18,653 nt of DNA, taken from positions 8,518 through 27,170 of the forward strand of contig JAJWLX010000046.1 in assembly GCA_021636625.1 (NCBI GenBank), read 5' to 3'. Source of the stretch: Prevotella sp. GTDB lineage: Bacteria; Bacteroidota; Bacteroidia; Bacteroidales; Bacteroidaceae. Every line of letters begins with the position of its first letter. The stretch's first letter is position 1. The position numbers and the translations under genes are program-made. Positions 1-7,242 of this stretch are shown here, piece after piece. The notes beneath the pieces are model-generated. The model had not been told where the DNA came from, searched no databases, and was given only the letters and a program-made list of their open reading frames with translations.

Positions 1-269
1 GTTTCTGGGGATCTGCAATCCCCATTTTCAGTTTGAGGGGATTTGCAATCCCCGTCAACCTTCAATTCCACTACATCATTCGGGAACAGCGTAATCACCG
101 CCCCCTCATAAAGTTCCCAATCCTTATAATTCACATTCAGCATCGCCTTTCCTTTCCGGCAAATCAATATTGCTCCGTAAGTCAATACTTGCGGACCCTC
201 CTGCCATTCCTCCAAACCAGAGCGAAAAAGGCTTGCTTCCTGATAACTGCTTAATTCTGATAATTCCAT
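1..269 (-). CDS. AraC-family transcriptional regulator, N-terminal part only (runs off left edge)
   Basis: The minus-strand frame opens at the ATG at 269 and stays open for 89 codons to the window edge, so the rest of the protein, including the expected C-terminal HTH domain, is outside. What is visible resembles the cupin-like sensing domain of Bacteroidetes AraC regulators: SLFRSGLEEW near the start, then LICRKGKAMLNVNY and a turn followed by VITLFPNDVVELKV. The domain would bind an effector and the missing part would bind DNA. It is divergent from the TolC/EmrA/MFS operon with 184 bp between starts, the usual place for a local regulator of an efflux pump, so control of that pump is a reasonable inference. 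Oddity: just after the FPNDVV motif the protein contains a repeated GDC(K/R)SP element encoded by two palindromic repeats (7-23 and 37-53), where relatives usually continue with a normal helix. Family call is moderately sure. Confidence 0.6.
   Translation of the reverse strand, partial: MELSELSSYQEASLFRSGLEEWQEGPQVLTYGAILICRKGKAMLNVNYKDWELYEGAVITLFPNDVVELKVDGDCKSPQTENGDCRSPE
7..53. repeat. two 17-bp palindromic repeats, 30 bp apart, inside the AraC reading frame
   Basis: GGGGATCTGCAATCCCC at 7-23 and GGGGATTTGCAATCCCC at 37-53. Each is a 7-bp inverted repeat around a 3-base loop (the first has one mismatch). The period is exactly 30 bp, so in the minus frame the array adds a 10-residue peptide repeat (GDCxSP...). 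The array may continue beyond the left edge. It looks like a small dispersed palindromic element that has entered and been kept in frame within a coding region. Confidence 0.7.
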
Positions 270-322
270 CTACACCTTATTATATATAGAGTTATTATAT
301 CTCTTTATTCCTATTTCGGTTG

Positions 323-330
323 CAAAATTA
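323..330 (-). promoter_or_regulatory. Bacteroidetes -7 box for the AraC gene
   Basis: On the minus strand this reads TAATTTTG, a match to TAnnTTTG, 54 bp upstream of the ATG at 269. No convincing -33 box is seen at the right distance. Confidence 0.5.
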
Positions 331-399
331 CACAAAATATGTGAGATAAAAGAACTATTATTCCCAAATCGTCCATCCGCTGCGAAATATTTAAAGCGA

Positions 400-426
400 T
401 TGTTCGCTCAAAACTCCGTACCTTTG
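400..426 (+). promoter_or_regulatory. Promoter of the efflux operon
   Basis: -7 box TACCTTTG at 419-426, 27 bp upstream of the TolC-like start at 454. A TTG at 400-402 could be part of the -33 box, but the spacer (16 bp) is shorter than the usual 19-20. A four-codon mini-frame (ATG at 447) lies between promoter and gene and ends just inside the gene start. Confidence 0.55.
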
Positions 427-453
427 CACCCGAAATTCAAAAAGTTATGATCA

Positions 454-1851
454 ATGATTAAGAACATCTTATTTGTAAGCCTTCTGCTTGCAGGAGGAAC
501 CCATTGGGCTTCGGCTCAATCACAAACCACCGTTGGGGCGGCTGCTTCCTTGCCTGCCAGCAAGAAAGAAAACATGACCATCAGCCAACTCTTCCAGAAG
601 GTGGAGGATAACAGCAAAAGTCTTCGCACTTCATTATCAGGAGTAGAAGCAGCCCATCTCGGCATCGAAGCGGCAAAAAGCAAGAAACTGCCCGACCTTG
701 ATGCTTCCCTCTCATTCAGCTATATCGGCAATGCGCTGATTACCGACCGCGACTTCAGCAACGTTCATGGTTTGAAATCTCCACATTTCAGCAACAACTT
801 CGCCTTCCAGGCACAGCAGGTGGTTTATGCCGGTGGAGCCATCAACGCAGGTATCAAACTCGCCGAACTCGGAAAGCAGCAGGCAGAGGTAGGCGTGAAA
901 CTCACCCGACAGCAGATCCGCTTCATCGCCCTGGGGCAATATCTCGACCTTTATAAGATAGACAACCGCATCAAGGTGTATGAAAAGAACATCGAGTTGA
1001 CCCGCCAGCTCATCGATGACATCAAGGAGAAACAGACGCACGGCATGGCGCTGAAGAATGACATCACCCGATACGAACTCCAGATGGAAAGTCTCAAACT
1101 CGGTCTGACGGCGCTCCGAAACAACCGGAGCATCCTGAACCATCAGCTTTGCAATACCCTAGGAATGAACCAGGGAAACCTGAAGGAAGAAGGAAGCCAG
1201 ATGAACCAGACAAGCCAGGAGATTCAGATTATCCCCGATGCCACAATCGCCGATAAGACCTACGGCAAGGAAGGCGAGGCTTACTGGCAGACAGCAGGCA
1301 CCCTGAATTCCCCACTCCTGGAGCAGAGCAGTAACGCCATCCGCATCGCCGAACAGAAAGAAAAGATTGCCAAGAGCGATCTTCTGCCAAAGGTAGCTTT
1401 CGTTGCCGCAGATAACTTCGATGGACCTATCCTCTTCGAATTGCCACCTGTTGACAAGAACCTCAACGTCTGGTATGTGGGCGTAGGCGTGAAATACAGC
1501 CTCAGCTCTCTCTTCAAGAGCAACAAGCGCATCAAGCAGGCTGCCGTAGAGACCCGACAGGCTAAAGAGGCACATGCCGTTCAGGCAGAGCAGCTCAACA
1601 ATAATGTGCAGGCTGCCTACGTGCAGTATCAGCAAACCTACGTGGAACTGGAAACGCAGCGAAAGAGCGTGGAACTGGCACAGCAGAATTACGACGTGAT
1701 GAATGCCCGCTATCTCAGCCAGCTCGCTTTGGTTACAGACATGGTGGATGCCTCCAACCTCAAACTCAATGCCGAACTCAGCGAGGTGGATGCCCGCATC
1801 AACATCGTTTATGCCTACTATCGCATGAAGTACGTGGCAGGAGAAATTTAA
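454..1851 (+). CDS. TolC-like outer membrane efflux protein
   Basis: 465 aa, the usual size for the outer membrane efflux protein (OEP/TolC) family, which forms a trimeric channel through outer membrane and periplasm. Residues 1-21 look like a signal peptide ending in ASA|Q, which supports the ATG at 454. The body has two similar halves rich in long amphipathic helices (for example residues 47-75, 140-240, 355-465), as expected for the alpha-barrel, with an aromatic beta-strand segment near FSYIGNALITDRDF and a second near WYVGVGVKYSLSSLFKSNKRIKQA, the conserved region at the start of the second half's helices. It is the first gene of an operon with an EmrA/HlyD adaptor 51 bp downstream and an MFS pump after that, so it should be the exit duct of that tripartite pump. 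The substrate cannot be told from the sequence. The next gene starts after a short AT-rich gap without a terminator. Confidence 0.9.
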   Translation: MIKNILFVSLLLAGGTHWASAQSQTTVGAAASLPASKKENMTISQLFQKVEDNSKSLRTSLSGVEAAHLGIEAAKSKKLPDLDASLSFSYIGNALITDRDFSNVHGLKSPHFSNNFAFQAQQVVYAGGAINAGIKLAELGKQQAEVGVKLTRQQIRFIALGQYLDLYKIDNRIKVYEKNIELTRQLIDDIKEKQTHGMALKNDITRYELQMESLKLGLTALRNNRSILNHQLCNTLGMNQGNLKEEGSQMNQTSQEIQIIPDATIADKTYGKEGEAYWQTAGTLNSPLLEQSSNAIRIAEQKEKIAKSDLLPKVAFVAADNFDGPILFELPPVDKNLNVWYVGVGVKYSLSSLFKSNKRIKQAAVETRQAKEAHAVQAEQLNNNVQAAYVQYQQTYVELETQRKSVELAQQNYDVMNARYLSQLALVTDMVDASNLKLNAELSEVDARINIVYAYYRMKYVAGEI

Positions 1852-1902
1852 TTTTAAAATTCAGAATTAAGAGTTTTTATCGAAAACTATTATCAAGAGA
1901 TT

Positions 1903-2940
1903 ATGAGCAAGAAGATTATCAAGAGAATATATAATGTAGTGATTATCATCCTTTTTCTGGGAGCTATCGGCTGGTGCTTCAGTCATTTCTATCATGGCAG
2001 CGATGTGGCTTATACTGATGATGCACAGGTAAACCGCCATATCACCCCTATCAATACCCGTGTACCGGGATTCATCAAGGAGATTCGTTTCAACGACTAT
2101 CAGCACGTAAAGAAGGGCGATACCCTCGTCATCATCGAGGATGCTGAGTTCCGCCTGCATGTAGCTCAGGCAGAGGCAGGCTTGCGCGGATCCAAGTCAA
2201 GTTCTTCGGTAGTTACTGCCAGCATGGGCACCACCAATACCAATGTGCAGACAGCAGCTGCCGGCATCGAGGAGGCTCGTGTGGATATGATGAATGCCAA
2301 GCAGGACTTCGACCGTTTTGCTGCCCTGATGAAGAAGGATGCGGTAACCCGTCAGCAATACGACAACGCCTATGCCCGCTATCTGGGAGCCAAGGCACGT
2401 TATGAGCAGGCAAGCAGCCGCAAGGCAAGTGCAGCTTCTGTCCGCAATGTACAGACCCAGCAGCTCGGCGGTTCACGTGCCGGAGAGAGCGTGGCAGAGG
2501 CACAACTCAACCTGGCTCGCCTCAACCTTTCCTATACCGTAATCGTGGCAACCTGCGATGGCGTGATGGGAAGAAAGGATATTCACGAAGGCCAGTTGGT
2601 ACAGCCTGGTCAGATGCTGGCTCGCATCGTGGATGACAATGATGTTTGGGTGGTAGCCAATTATCGTGAGACTCAAATGGACGGCATCACCGTGGGCAAG
2701 ACTGTAGATTTCACCGCCGATGCCATCCCGGGGGTAGTATTCCATGGCAAGGTAGAAGCCCTTTCTGCCGCAGCCGGCAATGCCTATTCCATGATTCCTG
2801 TGGATAATGCCACCGGCAACTTCGTAAAGGTAGAGCAGCGAGTGCCTGTTCGCATCGCCCTTACCAAGGACAATGACCCGAAACAAATAGCCCTGCTCCG
2901 TGCCGGACTAAACGTAGAGACCAAGGTTCGCATCAAATAG
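1903..2940 (+). CDS. EmrA/HlyD-type membrane fusion (adaptor) protein
   Basis: 345 aa. A short cytoplasmic basic stretch (MSKKIIKRIYN) is followed by one membrane segment (about residues 11-29), then the periplasmic part typical of EmrA: DVAYTDDAQVN, the first lipoyl half (VPGFIKEIRFNDYQHVKKGDTLVII, about 54-78), a coiled-coil region rich in Ala and charged residues (about 85-205), the second lipoyl half (TVIVATCDGVMGRKDIHEGQLV) and a beta-barrel ending in VPVRIAL. The protein would link the MFS pump in the inner membrane to the TolC-like channel. It sits between those two genes, 51 bp after the first and 43 bp before the second, on the same strand with no terminator, so it is clearly the middle gene of the operon. 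The family assignment is secure; substrate unknown. Confidence 0.93.
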   Translation: MSKKIIKRIYNVVIIILFLGAIGWCFSHFYHGSDVAYTDDAQVNRHITPINTRVPGFIKEIRFNDYQHVKKGDTLVIIEDAEFRLHVAQAEAGLRGSKSSSSVVTASMGTTNTNVQTAAAGIEEARVDMMNAKQDFDRFAALMKKDAVTRQQYDNAYARYLGAKARYEQASSRKASAASVRNVQTQQLGGSRAGESVAEAQLNLARLNLSYTVIVATCDGVMGRKDIHEGQLVQPGQMLARIVDDNDVWVVANYRETQMDGITVGKTVDFTADAIPGVVFHGKVEALSAAAGNAYSMIPVDNATGNFVKVEQRVPVRIALTKDNDPKQIALLRAGLNVETKVRIK

Positions 2941-2950
2941 AATGTTCTAT

Positions 2951-2978
2951 AAACTATAAATTATAAACTATAAATTAT
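2951..2978. repeat. two tandem 14-bp AT-rich units between adaptor and MFS genes
   Basis: AAACTATAAATTAT occurs at 2951-2964 and again directly after at 2965-2978. The array also contains the palindrome TATAAATTATA. It ends 5 bp before the MFS start codon, so the ribosome loading region of that gene is this unstructured or weakly structured A/T tract; no Shine-Dalgarno is visible. Confidence 0.75.
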
Positions 2979-2983
2979 AGAAA

Positions 2984-4525
2984 ATGCCAGGACCTCCTAT
3001 GTTACAGGGACCCTTCCGGGTTCCATCGTTCAATGGATATATTCCTCGCCGGTTACAGCCATGGATTTATCTCCTCTTCGCCTTCATCTTCCTGATATCG
3101 GGCGGAATCTATGGAGGAGCCATGAGCCAGGTGATGGGCGAGTACAGTTTGATGAGAGAAGACGTGCTCATGATCATCATGTTCAACGTGGTGGGCGTGG
3201 CGATGCCATTCCCCTTCCTCTTCAAGATGAAGTTCCACTTTACCAACCGCCAACTCCTGCTGAATGCGGCACTGGTAGTGGCAACCTGTAATTTCCTCAT
3301 CATGTGGACCGACTCGGTGCCCTTGATGTGCATCCTCGCTTACATCGCAGGCTTCTTCAAGCTCTGCGGAACCTTCGAGTGTATGAGCACCATCCAGTTG
3401 TGGATGACCTCCAAGCGCGATTTCACCATCTTCTTCCCCCTGCTCTATTGCATCGTTCTGGGAAACATGTTCCTCTCGCCTTGGGTCACCGAACACCTGA
3501 TTTATATCTATCAGGATTGGCGCATCATCAACTGGGCGATGACGGGAGCCCTGCTTCTGGTGGCACTCATCGTGTATGTCACCACCCACGACTTCCGCTT
3601 CATGAAACCCCTGCCCTTCATCAGTATCGATTATCTGGGCTGCATCCTGTGGTCGGCATGGATGCTGGAGTTCATCTTCTTCTTCACCTACGGCGAGCAC
3701 TACAACTGGCTCGATTCGAAGATCATGCAGATGGATGTATTGCTCTTTATATTTACCGGATATTTCTGCATCCAGCGAATGCTCCACATCCGTCACCCTT
3801 ACATCGAGCCGGCGGCGTGGAAGTATAAGCGACTCATCCCGCTGCTCATTCTCTTCGCCTTCGTAGAGTTCATGGGCAGTACGCCTAAAGTGCTGCAAAC
3901 CGCCTTTACGGGTGGCGTGCTGCATTTCGGCAACATTACCACCAATGTGCTCAACTTCGTGGAATGGACGGGAGCCATCGCCGGCTGTCTCTTCTGTCTC
4001 TTCTGGTGCAAGGTGCTCTGTCAGAAATACACCCGTCTGCTCACGATAGGTGTGGCAACGATGGTATGCTATCCCGTGATGATGTATTTCCTCATCGATC
4101 CGGGTCTCAACATCGAGGCACTCTATCTGCCCTGTTTTCTCAGAAGCTTCGGCAACGCCATCTTCTTCTGCATGCTCACCGTATATCTGGAAGAACTGAT
4201 GCCGTTCCAGCACTTCTTCATGGGATTGACGATGGCAGGCATCATCCGCAACGGTCCGATGTCGGCGATGTGCTCAGGTCTGTACAGTTTCGGACTCCGT
4301 TATCAGATGGCAGACAACATGTCGCGCGGCTTGCCCTACGATGCCACCAATCTTCTGATGCTCAGCATCCGGAATCTCTATGGCATCACCTGTCTCATCG
4401 GTATTGCCGTGCTGATCATCTTCCTGCTCTGGGATGTACAGCCCGTGAGAAGTACCCTGAAGAAGATGCCTTCCTGGAACTTTGTGGGAAAGAGAATGAA
4501 GAAAAAGAAAGGATTTGCGAAATAA
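2984..4525 (+). CDS. MFS multidrug efflux transporter (EmrB-like partner)
   Basis: 513 aa, strongly hydrophobic, with about 12-14 membrane segments, beginning with WIYLLFAFIFLISGGIYGGAM and ending at LYGITCLIGIAVLIIFLLW followed by a basic tail (KRMKKKKGFAK) that should be cytoplasmic. The size fits the 14-TM DHA2 branch of the major facilitator superfamily, whose members pair with EmrA and TolC and use the proton gradient. I do not see the classic motif A or C in clean form, so the assignment depends on hydrophobic pattern, length and position as third gene of the TolC-adaptor-pump operon. The ATG at 2984 is chosen because the next in-frame ATG (MLQG) is only 5 codons on and the N-terminus is plausible as cytoplasmic. 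The operon ends with a strong terminator 15 bp after the stop. Substrate unknown. Confidence 0.85.
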   Translation: MPGPPMLQGPFRVPSFNGYIPRRLQPWIYLLFAFIFLISGGIYGGAMSQVMGEYSLMREDVLMIIMFNVVGVAMPFPFLFKMKFHFTNRQLLLNAALVVATCNFLIMWTDSVPLMCILAYIAGFFKLCGTFECMSTIQLWMTSKRDFTIFFPLLYCIVLGNMFLSPWVTEHLIYIYQDWRIINWAMTGALLLVALIVYVTTHDFRFMKPLPFISIDYLGCILWSAWMLEFIFFFTYGEHYNWLDSKIMQMDVLLFIFTGYFCIQRMLHIRHPYIEPAAWKYKRLIPLLILFAFVEFMGSTPKVLQTAFTGGVLHFGNITTNVLNFVEWTGAIAGCLFCLFWCKVLCQKYTRLLTIGVATMVCYPVMMYFLIDPGLNIEALYLPCFLRSFGNAIFFCMLTVYLEELMPFQHFFMGLTMAGIIRNGPMSAMCSGLYSFGLRYQMADNMSRGLPYDATNLLMLSIRNLYGITCLIGIAVLIIFLLWDVQPVRSTLKKMPSWNFVGKRMKKKKGFAK

Positions 4526-4539
4526 AAACTATTATCATT

Positions 4540-4577
4540 ACGGCTGTCAGTTTCTTATAAACTGGCAGCCGTTTTTG
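4540..4577 (+). terminator. Rho-independent terminator of the efflux operon
   Basis: A hairpin with arms CGGCTGTCAGTTT and AACTGGCAGCCG (one G-T or mismatch position in the middle) closed by a short AT loop, directly followed by GTTTTTG. It begins 15 bp after the stop of the MFS gene. Read on the other strand it lacks an equally good T tract, so it mainly serves the plus-strand operon. Confidence 0.85.
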
Positions 4578-4596
4578 CTATTCTAAAGCTACAAAA

Positions 4597-5244
4597 CTAA
4601 TTAGATTTTACTTTTATTTCTGCATCTATAACGTATAAGTCCCCATCAATATCTTTTAAGACATTCTTTGGCTTCAAATCAGAAATCACGATACCATTTC
4701 CCTCATATGCCCAATCATCAATAGGACTAAACCCCAAAGCCATCATATATTTTTTAATTTCTGAAGGTTCTGCAGGTTTGGCATTTTCTATATACACCTG
4801 AGACAACAATGGATAAATCGTTCTTCCTTCATATCCAGTAAAACCTACAAGAAAGTAAGCGGTTTGCGGGAACAAACTATTATGTATCAATAGTCTTTTA
4901 AATAATTTATAGAAACTTCCTGTATGAATTAAATTATTCATCTTGTAAACTACGCCGCCTTCCTTATCTACATAAGTATCATTTTCGCTCCCAGATGGTC
5001 CTGGCGTTCCTAGATTGAAAACTTCTTCTATAGAATACCAACAATTATTTTCTTTGGCATATTTTTCTACATAGCTTTGTTCGCTATATAAGTTGCCTCC
5101 ATACTCAGAGCTAGAGCAAGATTCCGTTTCATTGTTTGCGCAGCTTCTGAAGAGGAAGTCGGCGACTTCTTCCATTCTGCCAACTTGCGAAGCATTCTCT
5201 CTGTACTTTCTTTGTGATATTGATTCAAATATGTCATACTTCAT
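4597..5244 (-). CDS. Stand-alone kinase-fold protein of the polyvalent-protein kinase type
   Basis: 215 aa. Protein-kinase-like signals appear in order: a glycine-rich stretch GTPGPSGSEND (residues 79-89), a beta-strand lysine in GGVVYKM (K101), a catalytic-loop-like SDLKPKNVL (D189, K191, N194) and a metal-binding-type aspartate in LYVIDAEI (D207). The spacing is compressed relative to true Ser/Thr kinases, and the order and the wording of the C-terminal motif resemble the kinase domain found inside phage and plasmid 'polyvalent' proteins, here encoded alone with about 75 extra N-terminal residues rich in Cys/Ser and acidic residues. It has its own promoter and no partner gene in the same direction. 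The gene is visibly richer in A/T than the efflux operon to its left, which suggests later acquisition. It could be an active phosphotransferase or an ancillary mobile-element protein; substrate unknown. Start: the ATG at 5244 is the only one giving the frame; the ATG 10 bases upstream hits an early stop. Confidence 0.55.
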   Translation of the reverse strand: MKYDIFESISQRKYRENASQVGRMEEVADFLFRSCANNETESCSSSEYGGNLYSEQSYVEKYAKENNCWYSIEEVFNLGTPGPSGSENDTYVDKEGGVVYKMNNLIHTGSFYKLFKRLLIHNSLFPQTAYFLVGFTGYEGRTIYPLLSQVYIENAKPAEPSEIKKYMMALGFSPIDDWAYEGNGIVISDLKPKNVLKDIDGDLYVIDAEIKVKSN

Positions 5245-5265
5245 TTTTCATTTTGATTAATAGTG

Positions 5266-5297
5266 CAAAAATAGTGCTTTTTCTATTAATTTCCAAA
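5266..5297 (-). promoter_or_regulatory. Promoter of the kinase-like gene
   Basis: On the minus strand, -33 box TTTG (5297-5294), 20-bp spacer, -7 box TATTTTTG (5273-5266). The expected transcript start is only about 15 nt before the ATG at 5244. Confidence 0.7.
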
Positions 5298-5388
5298 TAT
5301 TCCAGCAACTTTTATACATTAGTAACACAACCGAAAATTTGCTAAGGCAATTCATCTGTCACATCCAACACGTTTTTTCCTTTTTTTC

Positions 5389-5419
5389 TTGCGTCATTCA
5401 GATAAAAACCGTACCTTTG
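5389..5419 (+). promoter_or_regulatory. Promoter of the PHP gene, implying a leaderless mRNA
   Basis: -33 box TTGC at 5389-5392, a 19-bp spacer, and -7 box TACCTTTG at 5412-5419. The ATG of the PHP gene is at 5424, four bases after the -7 box, so transcription should start on or within a few bases of the start codon. Confidence 0.75.
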
Positions 5420-5423
5420 CAGT

Positions 5424-6146
5424 ATGAAAACATTATTAGACGTTCATACACATACCATAGCATCGGGTCATGCCTTCAGCAGTTTGCAGGAAATGACCAT
5501 GGCTGCAAAAGAAAAGGGGTTGGAAATACTGGGAATCACAGAGCACGGACCTCATATTCCGGGCACCTGTGATCCCATCTATTTCAGAAACCTGCATTGC
5601 GTTCCCCGTCAGCTCTATGGAATCAGGCTGATGCTGGGAGCAGAACTCAACATCCTCAATACCCAAGGCGATATTGACCTTGATGAGGATTACTGGCGCA
5701 TGCTTGATATCCGAATCGCCGGCATTCATAGCCTTTGCTGGCTGGGAGGAACCAAGGAAGAGAACACGCAGGGTGTCATCAATGCCATGCGCAATCCATT
5801 CGTGCAGATAATCTCCCATCCAGGAGATGGAACGGCAGAACTGGATTTCGAGGCCCTGATGAAGGTTTCCAAGGAGACGCATACCTTGCTCGAAATCAAC
5901 AATCACTCCATGGCTCCCATCCGCCACAAAACAGTAGCAGCTCCCAATAATCTGGAACTGCTGGAACTTGCCAAGAAGTACGAGACCCCAGTCATCTTTG
6001 GAAGTGATGCTCACTTCTCTACCATGATTGCCGACTACAGCAACATCATGCCGCTGGTAGAGAAAGCAGAATTCCCAGAAGAACTGATTCTCAACTATCA
6101 GCCGGAGAAGTTTATGGCTTATCTCAAGCCTACCCCAGAGAAATAG
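5424..6146 (+). CDS. PHP-domain phosphatase, YcdX family
   Basis: 240 aa, the length of E. coli YcdX. PHP metal ligands are all visible: DVHTH (D6, H8, H10), TEHGPH (E40, H41), GAELNI (E74), AGIHS (H102), ISHPG (H132), LEINN (E157) and GSDAH (D195, H197). These would hold a trinuclear metal centre for phosphate ester hydrolysis in the cytoplasm. The natural substrate of this family is not settled. The start cannot be moved downstream because the first metal ligands begin at residue 6, yet the promoter lies only 4 bases upstream, so the message is predicted to be leaderless. The beta-carbonic anhydrase gene follows after 33 bp on the same strand with no terminator, so co-transcription is likely. 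Confidence 0.9.
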   Translation: MKTLLDVHTHTIASGHAFSSLQEMTMAAKEKGLEILGITEHGPHIPGTCDPIYFRNLHCVPRQLYGIRLMLGAELNILNTQGDIDLDEDYWRMLDIRIAGIHSLCWLGGTKEENTQGVINAMRNPFVQIISHPGDGTAELDFEALMKVSKETHTLLEINNHSMAPIRHKTVAAPNNLELLELAKKYETPVIFGSDAHFSTMIADYSNIMPLVEKAEFPEELILNYQPEKFMAYLKPTPEK

Positions 6147-6179
6147 GAAAAATTCGTTTCACATTTCATTTGCACTACT

Positions 6180-6725
6180 ATGATTATAGAGGAAATTATC
6201 AAGTATAACGAGGAATTCGTAGCCAACAAGGGTTACGAGAAGTATCTTACGAGCAAATACCCAGACAAGAAACTTGCCATCCTTTCCTGTATGGATACCC
6301 GCCTGACAGAGCTTCTGCCGGCGGCATTGGGATTGAAGAATGGAGATGCTAAGCTCATCAAGAATGCAGGTGGACTGGTTATCAGTCCATTCGACTCCGC
6401 CATGCGCAGCCTCCTGGTTGCCATTTACGAACTGGGTGTAGAGGAAATCATGGTCATCGCCCACTCCAACTGCGGTGCCTGCCACATGAACGGCCAGCAG
6501 ATGAAGGAATTGATGCTCAAGCGCGGCATCCATCAGGATGTCATCGACACCATCGGACTTTGCGGCATCGACCTAGACCATTGGCTGGAGGGATTCCATG
6601 ACACAGAGGATTCTGTAAGAAATACGATTAATACCATCCGTACTCACCCTCTTGTACCAAAGGATGTCAATCTGCATGGTTATATCATCGATTCCCAGAC
6701 GGGTAAGCTTACAGAAGTAAAATAG
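6180..6725 (+). CDS. Beta-class carbonic anhydrase
   Basis: 181 aa. The zinc-site motifs of the beta family are present: SCMDTR (C37, the D39-R41 dyad) and HSNCGAC (H95, C98). It also has KNAGG (residues 61-65) typical of the active-site edge. The enzyme would interconvert CO2 and bicarbonate in the cytoplasm. The short length and the sequence around GLVISPFDSAMRSLLVAIYELGVEEIMVIAHSNCG match the compact bacterial clade. It is 33 bp downstream of the PHP gene and probably in the same transcript, although a weak -7-like TTCATTTG just before the ATG might give extra transcription. The gene ends before a long inverted repeat that separates it from a convergent gene. Confidence 0.93.
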   Translation: MIIEEIIKYNEEFVANKGYEKYLTSKYPDKKLAILSCMDTRLTELLPAALGLKNGDAKLIKNAGGLVISPFDSAMRSLLVAIYELGVEEIMVIAHSNCGACHMNGQQMKELMLKRGIHQDVIDTIGLCGIDLDHWLEGFHDTEDSVRNTINTIRTHPLVPKDVNLHGYIIDSQTGKLTEVK

Positions 6726-6743
6726 AACTATATAATAATGAGA

Positions 6744-6790
6744 ACATCAGCCGGTAATGAAGAAGATTAAGTATCACCACTGGCTGATGT
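6744..6790. terminator. Inverted repeat between convergent genes, possible bidirectional terminator
   Basis: ACATCAGCC at 6744-6752 pairs perfectly with GGCTGATGT at 6782-6790, extendable by three pairs including one G-T, around a large loop of about 23 bases. It lies between the convergent carbonic anhydrase and ABM genes. There is no strong T tract on either side, so terminator function is a guess. A 15-codon frame (ATG at 6757, MKKIKYHHWLMSEKI) starts in the loop and runs through the right arm; nothing else supports it as a gene. Confidence 0.45.
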
Positions 6791-6800
6791 CTGAAAAGAT

Positions 6801-7085
6801 TTAGAATGTGAACTGCTCCAGTTTCAAGCCGTTCTTGGTAAGAGCTTCAATCTTTGGAACCAATGTGGTGAAATGCTCAGAAGCCATGTGAGCTTTCAGA
6901 ACGTCCTCGTTCTCCCATGTCTCGCAGATCATCATCACTCCATTGCGAGTTCCACTGGTGAAATAGTCGTAGGCAATATTGCCATTGTCCTTCAAGGACT
7001 TCTCTACCAGTTCCTTGCATAAAGCGTTGATTTCCTCAACCTTTACCTCTTCCTTTTTCTCAAAAAATACATTTAATCTAATCAT
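6801..7085 (-). CDS. Small ABM-domain protein (putative quinol monooxygenase-like)
   Basis: 94 aa, a typical length for single-domain antibiotic-biosynthesis-monooxygenase (ABM) family proteins, which are ferredoxin-like dimers. Recognisable points are the N-terminal strand MIRLNVFFEKK, the helix with CKELVEKSLKDNGNIAYDYF, the strand VMMICETWENEDVLKAHMASEHF, whose E-x-W and H-x-x-S-x-H-F pattern is characteristic, and the closing strand LKLEQFTF. Members include YgiN-like quinol oxygenases and heme-degrading enzymes; the sequence does not show which reaction applies, or if it is catalytic. It has its own promoter and no operon partner. Confidence 0.8.
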   Translation of the reverse strand: MIRLNVFFEKKEEVKVEEINALCKELVEKSLKDNGNIAYDYFTSGTRNGVMMICETWENEDVLKAHMASEHFTTLVPKIEALTKNGLKLEQFTF

Positions 7086-7129
7086 AGTTCCTTATTTTTA
7101 ATATTGACTTTGTATTCAATTGCTGGTTG

Positions 7130-7159
7130 CAAAATTACCTATTTTTTATGAATCCCCAA
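7130..7159 (-). promoter_or_regulatory. Promoter of the ABM-domain gene
   Basis: On the minus strand, TTG at 7159-7157, 19-bp spacer, -7 box TAATTTTG (7137-7130); about 45 bp upstream of the ATG at 7085. Confidence 0.65.
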
Positions 7160-7242
7160 CAAACTATGCGTTATATTTTTGTTAAAATTAGATGTTTTTA
7201 TACTTAAATGAGAAAAAGTCATCAGTTTACTAATTAATCTTT

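Noticed and set aside
3053..4213. 386-aa minus-strand frame opposite the MFS gene
   Set aside because: Antisense shadow of a membrane protein gene: His/Glu-rich low-complexity text with no domain, promoter or start signal.
6757..6804. 15-codon ORF MKKIKYHHWLMSEKI in the intergenic hairpin
   Set aside because: Too short, no ribosome site or promoter, and it overlaps the inverted repeat arm. Left as a note in the hairpin entry.
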